DNA from: Pseudomonas sp. Os17
Lineage (GTDB): Bacteria; Pseudomonadota; Gammaproteobacteria; Pseudomonadales; Pseudomonadaceae
DNA length: 64,000 nt
Direction of reading: 5' to 3'
Assembly (NCBI RefSeq): GCF_001547895.1
Contig: NZ_AP014627.1
Location: forward strand, 4,095,501 to 4,159,500
Part shown: positions 43,686-52,350 of the stretch, piece by piece
Layout: every line of letters begins with the position of its first letter
How positions within the stretch are numbered: position 1 is the first letter of the stretch
Notes under the pieces: generated by a model
What the model was told of the DNA's origin: nothing
Databases searched by the model: none
What the model saw: only the letters and a program-made list of their open reading frames with translations
Made by a program: the position numbers and the translations under genes

Positions 43686-45013
43686 GGCTGCTCGCCTCCT
43701 TGATAGACCTGCTGCAGGGCCTGTTCGAGGTCGGCACACAGGTCGTCGGGGTCCTCGATCCCCACCGACAGCCGCACCAGCCCGGGGTTGAGGCCGATCC
43801 GGGTCTGCTGCTCGCGGGTCAAGCCGCTGTGGGAGGTGTTGAACGGCAGGCTCACCAGGGACTCCACGCCGCCCAGGCTGGTGGCGCAGGTGATCAGCCG
43901 CAGGTGCTCCAGCAGCGCCAGCGCCGCGGCATCGCCGCCCTCCAGCTCAAAGCTGAGCATGCCGCAGGTGGCCTGGCCGGCGTACTGGTACAGATGGGGA
44001 TGGGCATAGTCCTGGGCGTACAGCGAATGCACCCGCTTGACCTGCGGATGCCGTTCGAGAAAAGCCGTGACCTGCCGGGCGCCAGCGGCGTGGGCCTGCA
44101 TGCGCACCGCCAGGGTCTTCATGCCCCGCTCCAGGAGAAAGCACACGAAGGGGTCGAGGCTGCCGCCAAAGCGCAGCAGCTGGGCCCAGATGCGGTCCAC
44201 CAACTTGCGACTGCCCGCCACGGCGCCGCTGGTGGCGTCGCTGTGGCCGTTGAGGTACTTGGTGGCCGAGTGGAGGACGATGTCCGCGCCCCACTCCAGG
44301 GGGCGGCAACTGATGGGGGACAGGAAGGTGTTGTCCACCACCAGCAGAATGTTCTGCTGTTTGCACAGCGCGGCGATGGCGACCAGATCGATGGCCTTCA
44401 TCAACGGGTTGGACAGCAGCTCGAAGAACATGATCTGGGTCTCCGGGCGGATGGCCCGGCGGATCTCTTCCAGGTCCAGCGGATCGACATAGCTCACCGA
44501 GCGCCCGGCCTGACCGATATCGGCGTGCAGCAGACTGTAGCTGCCGCCGTACAGGTCATAGGAGGAAATGATGTGGCCGTTGCGATTGGTCAGGGCGAAC
44601 AGGGTCGAGGAGATCGCCGCCATGCCCGAGGACAGCACCAGGGCGCTCTGCGCGCCTTCCAGCGCGGCCACCTTCAACTGCACCGACCATTGCCCCGGGT
44701 TGCCGTAGCGGCTGTAGGTCGGGATGTCGCGGATATAGCCTTCCAGGAACGACTCGTAGGTGGTCTGGCTGAAACGGAAGGTGGTGCTGGGAAATATCGG
44801 CGTGCCCACCGCCCCGGTCACCGGGTCCTCATAGGTGCCGGCGTGCACACAGAGTGTCGCTGCCGTCTCGCCCTGGTTCAGGCAACGATTGTTGGCCATC
44901 GCCGGGCCGGCCAGGCGCTGGCGGTTCAACTGGTTGAGCCAGGGCAACTGGGCGTCGGTGCCGGGACGATTGGCAAACTCCGCCGCGGTCTTGTTTACGT
45001 CGTTCACACGCAT
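43682..45013 (-). CDS. Cystathionine synthase/lyase-type PLP enzyme (MetB/MetC/MGL family)
   Basis: 443-residue trans-sulfuration PLP enzyme. It shows YSRYGNPGQWSVQLKVAALEGAQSALVLSSGMAAIS, IIVDNTF-type LVVDNTFLSP, and the PLP lysine in LHSATKYLNGHSDATSGAVAG. These enzymes make or break C-S bonds in cysteine, homocysteine or methionine derivatives. Next to a cysteine-activating NRPS it may prepare the sulfur-containing building block or install sulfur on the product. The start is uncertain (ATG 45013 or GTG 45007). Confidence 0.83.
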   Translation of the reverse strand: MRVNDVNKTAAEFANRPGTDAQLPWLNQLNRQRLAGPAMANNRCLNQGETAATLCVHAGTYEDPVTGAVGTPIFPSTTFRFSQTTYESFLEGYIRDIPTYSRYGNPGQWSVQLKVAALEGAQSALVLSSGMAAISSTLFALTNRNGHIISSYDLYGGSYSLLHADIGQAGRSVSYVDPLDLEEIRRAIRPETQIMFFELLSNPLMKAIDLVAIAALCKQQNILLVVDNTFLSPISCRPLEWGADIVLHSATKYLNGHSDATSGAVAGSRKLVDRIWAQLLRFGGSLDPFVCFLLERGMKTLAVRMQAHAAGARQVTAFLERHPQVKRVHSLYAQDYAHPHLYQYAGQATCGMLSFELEGGDAAALALLEHLRLITCATSLGGVESLVSLPFNTSHSGLTREQQTRIGLNPGLVRLSVGIEDPDDLCADLEQALQQVYQGGEQP

Positions 45014-45126
45014 TCCCTCGTCTTTCGAATCTTCCGGGTGATCCGGCGGATGCCGGATCTCCCTCGTCGGTACGGGCCGAGAACAGCACGCCCGACCTTG
45101 GCAAACGGGATCGGCCGCCCGCCGTG

Positions 45127-45381
45127 TCAGCCAATCCGGGCCTGGGTCTTGTCGGCGACGAAGGCCTCCAGACGCTCCAGGGAATTGACCAGTTCGATGG
45201 ACAGCTCGTTGTCCTCGATGGAGAAGCCGAATTCGGTTTCCACCTGGATCAGCAGTTGCAGGGCGTCGATCGAGTTCAGCCCGAGGCTGCCGATCAGATC
45301 CCCTCCCGAGAGGTCTTCCCGGTTCAGTTCACGGCCCACGGTGCTGGAGAACACTTTGATCAAGCGGTCGGTGTCGGTCAT
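45127..45381 (-). CDS. Acyl carrier protein, MmcB-like candidate
   Basis: 84-residue ACP. The phosphopantetheine site is Ser37 in IGSLGLNSIDALQLLIQVETEFGFSIED. Its ATG overlaps the stop of the AMP ligase-methyltransferase gene (ATGA), a strong pairing signal. In mitomycin biosynthesis the ligase MitE loads AHBA on the ACP MmcB; the same order of genes supports that role here. Predicted to hold the AHBA starter during glycosylation. Confidence 0.88.
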   Translation of the reverse strand: MTDTDRLIKVFSSTVGRELNREDLSGGDLIGSLGLNSIDALQLLIQVETEFGFSIEDNELSIELVNSLERLEAFVADKTQARIG

Positions 45382-47609
45382 TTTTCTAAACTCCTGGTGA
45401 ATAACATCGTGCATTGGTAAATCGTCGATTCGCGGCGCCAGACTTGCTCGGCTACGAATCCTTGGCGCGCCAGCGCCGTCACCACCTCGGCCTGCCTCGG
45501 GTACTGGCAGCCGCCATGGGTCAGCCAGTCCACGCCGACGGCCGCCGAAGCCGTGTCGTTGAAAAAGATCTCGTCGATGATCAGCTGGCCATCGGGCCCC
45601 AGGCGTTCGAGCAAGGCCGGCAGGGCCTGGGCCACCTCGGGCTGATGCAGGGTGTTGTCGAGCACGATCACGTCGAACCCGCGCGCGTCCAGTTGCACCA
45701 GGTTCTCGTGGCTGTGCACCGGGATATCCGCCGCCGGTGGATTGAGCCCGCCCAGCTGGACGATCCGACTGGCCCGGCAATCCAGGCGCCGACGGCTCAG
45801 CAGGGCCTGGGTGTACACCGCCCCGGTGGCACAGATATCCAGCAGGGCGATGGCCCTGGGCGCGTTGTGCAGGGCCTTGCGCCAGGTCAGCTGGGCCGCC
45901 AGCTGCTTGTCCGCCCCGGCCACCGCGCGCTGGTAGCGCCGCTGCAGCTGCGGGTGCTTGGGCGTCTGTTCGAAGGCGCGCCGATCAAGGCCGTCGTGCA
46001 GCACCGCCAGCATCGCGTCCAGGCGATTCCAGTGGCGACAGTTGAAGGACTCCAGGTCCAGCACCGCGGCCAGGTCCTCCAGGTCCCGCGGCGTCTCGGC
46101 CTCCGGGGCCTCGTGCAGCAGGCCGTTGGCCTGGGCCGTGTCGAAGGCCACTGCCAGGGTGTGGGCATGCAGGCCGGTGCGCTGGGCGATCTGATCGACG
46201 CTCAGGCCCTGGGCACTGAGCTGCAAGGCCCCGCTCTCCCACAGTGCCAACAGCAACTGCGAACGCTTGTAGGCATGGGCAGCCTCCAGCAACACCTGAT
46301 TGCTCGCCGGACGATAACGCCGGCTGAGCAGCGGCTTGCCGTTGCCGCTGCGGGCGATCAGCGGCGTGCGCTCGAAGCGATCGGGAACCTTGGCCGGCGC
46401 CAGGTGGGCCAGGCAATGTTCGCGCAGCAGTCGCGGGTCCCACGGGCGTTGCGGGTTCCAGACCACGAAGGCGAAGACATGGTCGTTGCCCGACTGGGCG
46501 GACTTGACCGCGCGCACCGCGCAGTCCTGCACATCCGGGTGGCTGCCCAGCACCGACTCGATCTCGAACGGCGAGATCCAGCGCTCGCCACGGCGGATCG
46601 CCGTACTTTCGCGACCGACGATGCTGTAGCCGGCGGCGCTCTGTTCGGCGATGTCGCCGGTGTCGTAGAGACGCCCGTCCTCGAGTCGTACCTTGAGGGC
46701 GAAGGGCTGGCCCGGCGCCCCGGGCTGCAGCACCTCGATCCCCGGCATGGGAAAGCCGATGGACAGCGGCGGCAACGGCGCGACGCCGGCAAACACGGCA
46801 CCGCTTTCGGTACTGCCATAGTTGCGCGACAGGCCGATGCCGAAGGCCTGCTGGAACTGCTGGTCGAGGTGTCCGTCCACGGGACCGGCGCCGGACATCA
46901 CCCCCTTGAGCCGCTCGGGACGCGTTCCGGGTCCGCCGCGCTGGGCCAGCAGACCGGCCAGCAGTGGCGTCACCACGGCATGGCTGGCCCAGTGGCGCAA
47001 CGCCTGCAACCCGGTTCCCAGCTCCGTGGGCTTGCAGATCTGCACCTGGCACCCGGCCAGCAGCGCACCCCATAACCAGCCCAGCGCATAGGCGTGATAC
47101 ACCGGAGCGATGAACAGCACCCGGTCCTCGGGGCCCAGTTGCAGCAGGCGGCAGTAGCGCAGGCCTTCGTCGCGCCAGCTTTGCAGGTCGCGAAAGATCA
47201 GCGATGGCTCGCCGGTGGTACCCGAGGTCAACAGATAGAGGCCACGCCGCTGCGGCAACTGCGCCGGCACGCCAGTGCCCGGCTCCAGGCGAGTCACCTG
47301 CAATTGCCCCTGGTCCAGCGCCAGACAATGGCTGATGGCGGCCTGAGCCGCGTAGCGCTGCAATTCCCCGGGCCGGGCGTCACTGGCCACCAGTAGCAGC
47401 GACAGGCCGTGCTGCAACAGCATCAGCAGCAGAGCGACATGCTCCAGGGAGCTGTCGAACACCAGCAGCAGGCGCTGCTGACCACTGTCGGCCAGCGCTG
47501 CCAGCGGCGGCACCCAGCGCTCGCGCATGGCGGCAGGCAAGGCGGCCAGCACCGGGCCTGCGGTCACTTCGCTGAACCAGCGCTCGTCGTCAGGCAACTC
47601 ATGCACCAT
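45378..47609 (-). CDS. Acyl-AMP ligase fused to methyltransferase-like module (MitE-like)
   Basis: 743 residues. N-terminal part (1-445) is an adenylate-forming ligase: LLTSGTTGEPSLIF (P-loop), RNYGSTESG, RLYDTGDIA and C-terminal RSGNGKPLLSRR with the catalytic Lys. C-terminal part (450-743) has a winged-helix dimerisation region (LSVDQIAQRTGLHAHTLAVAFDTAQANGLL) and a class I methyltransferase-like fold (IALLDICATGAVYTQALL, DGQLIIDEIFFND); the glycine motif is degenerate. The ligase would activate AHBA and load the ACP next door. The fusion is unusual; the second module may be inactive for methyl transfer. Confidence 0.82.
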   Translation of the reverse strand: MVHELPDDERWFSEVTAGPVLAALPAAMRERWVPPLAALADSGQQRLLLVFDSSLEHVALLLMLLQHGLSLLLVASDARPGELQRYAAQAAISHCLALDQGQLQVTRLEPGTGVPAQLPQRRGLYLLTSGTTGEPSLIFRDLQSWRDEGLRYCRLLQLGPEDRVLFIAPVYHAYALGWLWGALLAGCQVQICKPTELGTGLQALRHWASHAVVTPLLAGLLAQRGGPGTRPERLKGVMSGAGPVDGHLDQQFQQAFGIGLSRNYGSTESGAVFAGVAPLPPLSIGFPMPGIEVLQPGAPGQPFALKVRLEDGRLYDTGDIAEQSAAGYSIVGRESTAIRRGERWISPFEIESVLGSHPDVQDCAVRAVKSAQSGNDHVFAFVVWNPQRPWDPRLLREHCLAHLAPAKVPDRFERTPLIARSGNGKPLLSRRYRPASNQVLLEAAHAYKRSQLLLALWESGALQLSAQGLSVDQIAQRTGLHAHTLAVAFDTAQANGLLHEAPEAETPRDLEDLAAVLDLESFNCRHWNRLDAMLAVLHDGLDRRAFEQTPKHPQLQRRYQRAVAGADKQLAAQLTWRKALHNAPRAIALLDICATGAVYTQALLSRRRLDCRASRIVQLGGLNPPAADIPVHSHENLVQLDARGFDVIVLDNTLHQPEVAQALPALLERLGPDGQLIIDEIFFNDTASAAVGVDWLTHGGCQYPRQAEVVTALARQGFVAEQVWRRESTIYQCTMLFTRSLEK

Positions 47610-48726
47610 TGCGATAGGCCTCCTTGGCGTGTTCGAGCAGGCTCCTGACCGCTGCCGGGGCGTAAGACGGCGCGCGGCACAGTTCGTCGAGGCTGATGGC
47701 GTCCTCGAAGTACAGGCTCAGGGTGTCCCAGGGGGTGAAGCAGCCCTTGCAGGCATCCAGGCGCGGCCGCTCGGCCAGCAACAGTTGATAGAACGGTGAA
47801 CGGTTGACCGGGGCCAGGGCCTTGTTCCAGTCGTCCTCCAGCAGGTTGCCCATGTTGTGGAACCAGATGTTCGGGCACGGTGTGGCCACGCCGTCGCTGA
47901 AGGTCGACAGCACCAGCCGCGGCAGGTGGCAGCGCCAAGTGCGCCGGCCCTGGTGGTAGAACGAGCTGAGCCGGTCCAGGTAGGCCTTGGGCGGCAGGAT
48001 CTGCGGGTAGCGCTCGCGTAGCTCGAACAGCTCATCGATCAGCGGATACTGCTCGGGCCGGACCTTGAAGCTGTCGCTGTCCGGGCCGCGCACGGGGAAG
48101 GGAAACAGTTGCGGCGGGTTGTCTTCGAAGCGGGCGCACCATTCGACGAATTCCCGCAGGTAAGGCGCACTGCGATCATTCAGCACGCCGTAGATTTCCA
48201 GCGGCAGGCCGGCCTCCAGCACCATGGCGATGCGCTCCATGATCATCTCGTGGATGCGCGGCGACAGGACCCGGTAGCTGTTGCCCTCATAGTGGCTGCT
48301 GTCCAGGGATATCTGCACCACGACATTGCCCAGTGCGGCCAGGCGCCGCACCTTGTCCCGGGTCAGCGGCAGGCCGTTGGTCTGGACGATCAGCACCTCG
48401 TGCAGCGGCGCCATGCGCTCGATGAAGGTCATGATGCCCTTGATGATGAAGATCTCGCCGCCAGTGAGCTTCAGCAGCGGCGGCCTGAAGGTGCGGTTGA
48501 CCCGCTCGACGATGGTCTGCAGGCGCTGGCCCAGCTCGCTGTCTTCGCTGTAGACGTCATGCACCGGCGGTTGAAAGATTAACTTGCCCTCGTGGGACGA
48601 CTTCATGTTGCTCTGCCCGGTCAGGCAGTAGGTGCATCCCAGGTTGCAGGAATCCTCGTTGATCACCAGGTCGTTGCCCAGCAAGCGGCTGTGGCCGAGG
48701 AAGTTCACCGGTTCGGCATTGGTCAT
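47599..48726 (-). CDS. Radical SAM protein with SPASM-like tail, MitD-like candidate
   Basis: 375 residues. The [4Fe-4S]-SAM motif CNLGCTYC (Cys27, 31, 34), the GGEIFI region and C-terminal cysteine clusters (TWRCHLPR, CPNIWFHN, CKGCFTPWD) that may bind an auxiliary cluster as in SPASM proteins. As I recall, mitomycin clusters include a PqqE-like radical SAM protein (MitD). It overlaps the ligase gene by 11 nt and is 3 nt from the B12-radical SAM gene. It probably makes a difficult C-C or C-N bond on the ACP-bound AHBA-sugar. Confidence 0.85.
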   Translation of the reverse strand: MTNAEPVNFLGHSRLLGNDLVINEDSCNLGCTYCLTGQSNMKSSHEGKLIFQPPVHDVYSEDSELGQRLQTIVERVNRTFRPPLLKLTGGEIFIIKGIMTFIERMAPLHEVLIVQTNGLPLTRDKVRRLAALGNVVVQISLDSSHYEGNSYRVLSPRIHEMIMERIAMVLEAGLPLEIYGVLNDRSAPYLREFVEWCARFEDNPPQLFPFPVRGPDSDSFKVRPEQYPLIDELFELRERYPQILPPKAYLDRLSSFYHQGRRTWRCHLPRLVLSTFSDGVATPCPNIWFHNMGNLLEDDWNKALAPVNRSPFYQLLLAERPRLDACKGCFTPWDTLSLYFEDAISLDELCRAPSYAPAAVRSLLEHAKEAYRNGA

Positions 48727-48729
48727 GGC

Positions 48730-50544
48730 TCAGGCCTCCTTGCTGAACTGGATATCGCGCAAGCTCAGGCCCGCGCGGTGCAACTGCATGCTGATGCCCA
48801 ACTGGACCTGGCGCAGCTCGCCGAGCTTGCCCCGGTAGAACTGCTCGACCTGGGGCCGCCGCTCGTGGGCATAGGCCTCGGTGAGGGTGCCCTCCTCGGC
48901 CAGGTCGGTCATCTGGGAAATCAGCTCATAGTTGAAGTCGCTCATCTGCCGGCGCAGCTCGGTGGCCTTGGCTTCCCCCGCCTGCAGGATCGCCAGGCCC
49001 CGGGGGTCATCCAGCACCGCTCGGCGCAGGCGCGACATGAAGGTGTGCATGACGATGTCGTAGGTCTCGAACTCGAACACCGCCGGTTCCTTCTCGATGA
49101 CCATTTCCGAGGCGTACTTCTCGCCGTAGAGCAAGGCGCTGATGGACGACAGCTGGCGCACCCGCGGGTCTTCGAAGTCGTAGCTCAGGGCATTGAGCGA
49201 GACGTCGAAATCGTCATGCAGCTTGCCTTCGGCGCGCAGGGTCTCCACGGCTTCGGCTCCGGGATAGAGCTCCAGGCGCACGGTGTAGCGGCGCAGGTTG
49301 TAGCCCATGTACTGACGCAGGAAGAGGTTGTTGTCGCGGATCTCCTGGAAGGTCGACCAGGGGTGGTACGCGATGAAGCCGAAGGCCACGTAGATGCCAG
49401 CACCACGCACCAGTTCGATGGCACGCTTGTTGTCCTCGACCGTGGATTTCTTCTTCCAGCGGTCCAGGCCGATCTGCGAACCCGACTCGATGCCGATCAG
49501 CACTTTTTCCAGGCCCGAGCGGTACAGCAGGTCCAGCAGCGGCTGGTCCTCGGCGTGCCAGTTCTTAGCCTGCATGCAGCAGTTGTAATAAATCTTCAGG
49601 CCGCGATCGAGCACGCCCTGGGCGATGTCGGCGATGCGCTGTTTGGCGAATGGCGCGCCACCCGGGTCTTCGAACGTGGAGTCGACGAAGTCGAAGGTGT
49701 TGAAGTTGTACTTGTGATACAGGCGCTCGATTTCGTCGACGATGTTGTCCGGGGTCCTGGCCCGCCACAGCTTGCCGGGGTTGATCTTGTTGCCGGCGTG
49801 GGGGGCGTTGCAGAAGGTGCAGCGGGCGGTGCAGCCGCGGGTGGTAGCCAGGCGCAGATAAGGCAGCTTGCCATGGTTGAGTTCGAACTGATCCCGGGCC
49901 GGTTCGGGCAGCATGTCCAGCTCCGGCAGCGGCTTGCCGATGGGGTTGTCGATGACGAACCCGCCCTCCTCGCGCCAGCTCAGGCTGGGCACCGAGGCGT
50001 AGTCGCCGTGATCCCAGAAGGCCTCCACGTAGCGCACTAACGGCACATCGCCCTCACCCCGCACCAGGGCGTCGAGGAAGCTCCAGTTGGGGTTGCTCAA
50101 CAGCTTGGAGCCGAGGAAGGTGGCCAGCGGACCGCCGGCCAGAAAGGCCACCCGCGGCTCCAGCGCCGCGCGCAATGCCGAACCGAATGCGGTGGCGTGG
50201 CTGACGGTGACCGTGGTCAGGGAGAACCCGATCAGGTCAGGCTTGAAGGCCACCACCTCGGCGATGGCGATCTCGTCGCCGTGCTGGATCGACTTGACCT
50301 CGACCACCAGGCACTCGGCCCCCAGGTCCCGCAGGATCGACACCAGGTAACTGACGCCCAGGTGCTCGGAGCTCATGACCAGGTCGCCGTCGAGCAGCAC
50401 CGGGAAGCACACCCGCATGGGGTGCGGCTTGCGGAAGTCGACACTGGAATGCAGTGGATTGGCCGCCGGCGCATCGAGCGACTCGGCCAGATTGGTCAGG
50501 GGAATCAGCCCTTCGGCGGCGTTGGTGAACGGTACGGTTTCCAT
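48730..50544 (-). CDS. Cobalamin-binding-type radical SAM protein, MmcD-like candidate
   Basis: 604-residue class B-like radical SAM enzyme. N-terminal B12-binding-like Rossmann region (RVCFPVLLDGDLVMSSEHLGVSYLVSILRDLGAECLVVEV ... LAGGPLAT) without the DxHxxG base-off histidine motif, then the radical SAM core with CTARCTFC (Cys238, 242, 245) and a long C-terminal extension. Related to Mg-protoporphyrin oxidative cyclase-type proteins, the annotation given to MmcD of mitomycin. Its ATG overlaps the phosphatase-superfamily stop (TAATG). Likely partner of the adjacent radical SAM protein. Confidence 0.85.
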   Translation of the reverse strand: METVPFTNAAEGLIPLTNLAESLDAPAANPLHSSVDFRKPHPMRVCFPVLLDGDLVMSSEHLGVSYLVSILRDLGAECLVVEVKSIQHGDEIAIAEVVAFKPDLIGFSLTTVTVSHATAFGSALRAALEPRVAFLAGGPLATFLGSKLLSNPNWSFLDALVRGEGDVPLVRYVEAFWDHGDYASVPSLSWREEGGFVIDNPIGKPLPELDMLPEPARDQFELNHGKLPYLRLATTRGCTARCTFCNAPHAGNKINPGKLWRARTPDNIVDEIERLYHKYNFNTFDFVDSTFEDPGGAPFAKQRIADIAQGVLDRGLKIYYNCCMQAKNWHAEDQPLLDLLYRSGLEKVLIGIESGSQIGLDRWKKKSTVEDNKRAIELVRGAGIYVAFGFIAYHPWSTFQEIRDNNLFLRQYMGYNLRRYTVRLELYPGAEAVETLRAEGKLHDDFDVSLNALSYDFEDPRVRQLSSISALLYGEKYASEMVIEKEPAVFEFETYDIVMHTFMSRLRRAVLDDPRGLAILQAGEAKATELRRQMSDFNYELISQMTDLAEEGTLTEAYAHERRPQVEQFYRGKLGELRQVQLGISMQLHRAGLSLRDIQFSKEA

Positions 50545-52043
50545 TAAAAGTACCCAATTTGCTGTAATTGGCTGTCCATGAAGCGCTGCTCTTCTTCACT
50601 CATGCGGGGCCCGCCACTGCCTTTGCGCCCGGGCTCGCGCCGGGGCTCGTGGGGCGGTTCCAGCAGCCAGTGGCCTTCGAGCCCTTCCGGCACCGGCAGC
50701 CCCAGATGGGCGAGGATCGTCGGGTAGATGTCTTCGATGCGCGCTTGCAGCGCGACGTCTTGCGCAAAGCTCGAACCGCGGATGAAGACGATGCCGTCGG
50801 GACGATGCACCCCGCGCTGGGCCGGCGAGCTCCAGACCTGCCCGGTGAGGCTCGGGGTCGGCATGACGCTGAAGTCCCTGGGGATCAGCAGGTAGTCGGG
50901 GGCATCCGACAGGCGCGCCCCGACATAGACCTGGTCGGCACGGACCAGCCTGAACCAGGGCCGGCCCTGATCGTCGAGCACCTGGGCCAGGGCGCGCTTG
51001 AGGCGCTCTTCGGCGGCCGGCAACTGCTCGTCGGTCAAGCGGCCCTGGGCCTCGCGCCCGACCCGGTTGGCGTTCAGGCCGAAGCAGCCGGGAGTGGGCA
51101 TGTAGAAGTCGGAGCGCGACCAGTCGATCAGCCGCCGGTAGCTGGCGGGGTCATCGAACCAGGAGCGCGCGCCCGGATCGTCGTGCGCCGTCTCGGCCCC
51201 GTCCTGCTGCCGTTCGAAGCGGGTTGCCAGCAGGCCATGCTGCTGGAGGAATTCGTGCACGCTGAAGTCGGCCTCGCACAGGCCGAAGCCGTGGTCGGAA
51301 GCCACCACCACCAGGGTCTGGTCGTCGGTCAGGGTCAGCAAGGTGCCCAGCGCCCGGTCGATGTCGACATAGCACTGTTCCACGGCCGCACTGGGGGCCT
51401 GGGCATCGCCCCAGTAGTAATGACTGACCCGGTCAACTTCGGTAAAGACCACGAAGAGTGCATCGACCGGCCGGTTCTTTTGCAGAAAACAGCAAGTTTC
51501 GGCACGACCGTCGATAAACTTTCGCGCCTGCTCGCAATAATCTTCCTGACCGCGATACATGGTGACCAGATCGGAATGATAGTGCAGGCCCGCCTGCATC
51601 AATTCATGCATCAAGTTACCGGGTGCGGTATATCTCAATGTCTTTGCCAGGGGCCAGCTGATCATGTAGCCGCCCTGCAAGTCGGCCGGCGGATGAGTCA
51701 TGGGGATGTTGTAGGCACCCACTTTCAGGCCATGGCGCTGCAGGGTCAGCCAGCAGGGCTCGCGCCCGTAATCGGCGGCATTCATGGCCCTGAAACGATA
51801 GTCGTCACTGTGGGTCGACCAGAACTGGTAGATCCCGTGCTCACCCGGGGAAACCCCGGTAAACATGGAGGCCCAGCCCGGTGCGGTATGGGGTGGAAAG
51901 GTCGATTGCAACACCCCATGGGCGGCGTGCCGACGCAATGCGCTGAAGTTGGGCAACAGGCCCCGCGCCATCAATTGCTGGAGCACGGCATGGGAGGCGC
52001 CATCGACACCGAAGACCAGCAACTTCAACTTTTGATCTTCCAT
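50544..52043 (-). CDS. Alkaline-phosphatase-superfamily phosphodiesterase-like protein
   Basis: 499 residues of the type I phosphodiesterase/nucleotide pyrophosphatase group. The active-site pattern is intact: FGVDGASH, nucleophile Thr in FPPHTAPGWASMFTG, FTEVDRVSHYYW (Asp, His) and VVVASDHGFG (Asp-His). It can hydrolyse phosphate or sulfate esters or a nucleotide-linked sugar. The ATG at 52043 is preferred over 52049 for its distance from GGGAG. It heads the long 52-45 kb operon. Paralogue of the protein at 19194, whose active site is degraded. Confidence 0.85.
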   Translation of the reverse strand: MEDQKLKLLVFGVDGASHAVLQQLMARGLLPNFSALRRHAAHGVLQSTFPPHTAPGWASMFTGVSPGEHGIYQFWSTHSDDYRFRAMNAADYGREPCWLTLQRHGLKVGAYNIPMTHPPADLQGGYMISWPLAKTLRYTAPGNLMHELMQAGLHYHSDLVTMYRGQEDYCEQARKFIDGRAETCCFLQKNRPVDALFVVFTEVDRVSHYYWGDAQAPSAAVEQCYVDIDRALGTLLTLTDDQTLVVVASDHGFGLCEADFSVHEFLQQHGLLATRFERQQDGAETAHDDPGARSWFDDPASYRRLIDWSRSDFYMPTPGCFGLNANRVGREAQGRLTDEQLPAAEERLKRALAQVLDDQGRPWFRLVRADQVYVGARLSDAPDYLLIPRDFSVMPTPSLTGQVWSSPAQRGVHRPDGIVFIRGSSFAQDVALQARIEDIYPTILAHLGLPVPEGLEGHWLLEPPHEPRREPGRKGSGGPRMSEEEQRFMDSQLQQIGYF

Positions 52044-52350
52044 GATCATTCACTCCCAAGAGATAAACATAATGAACAGCAGGTTACGAACAGGCACCAG
52101 CCGGCCACTGGCCTATAACCACTTATAAAAAACAATCAACTAAGATCCTGCTCTTTCAAACTTGAAAGAAGCAGTGCAACTTGCAAGCGGACAGGTCATT
52201 TAATGGCAATGCCAAATCAGACCATCACGTCCTGGATGAACAAGAACCCTGAAACAAACATCAACTTGCAACAAACTGGCTTAACGCATTGATCGGCTGT
52301 TCATCCACCGATGCACCTGCGAGCGCCCTGCGTTCCCCTGGGGTGTTCGC
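52044..52350. other. Intergenic region with short repeats
   Basis: 307 bp, AT-rich, upstream of the phosphatase-superfamily gene and after the decarboxylase stop. It holds the 16-bp dyad at 52153-52168 and the 10-mer CAACTTGCAA twice (52177-52186, 52262-52271). Probably the promoter region of the 52-45 kb operon; no gene seen. Confidence 0.5.
52153..52168. promoter_or_regulatory. Dyad CTTTCAA-AC-TTGAAAG
   Basis: Perfect 7-bp arms around a 2-bp centre, about 110 nt before the start at 52043. The repeated CAACTTGCAA nearby has a related core. Possible operator of a cluster regulator. Confidence 0.4.
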
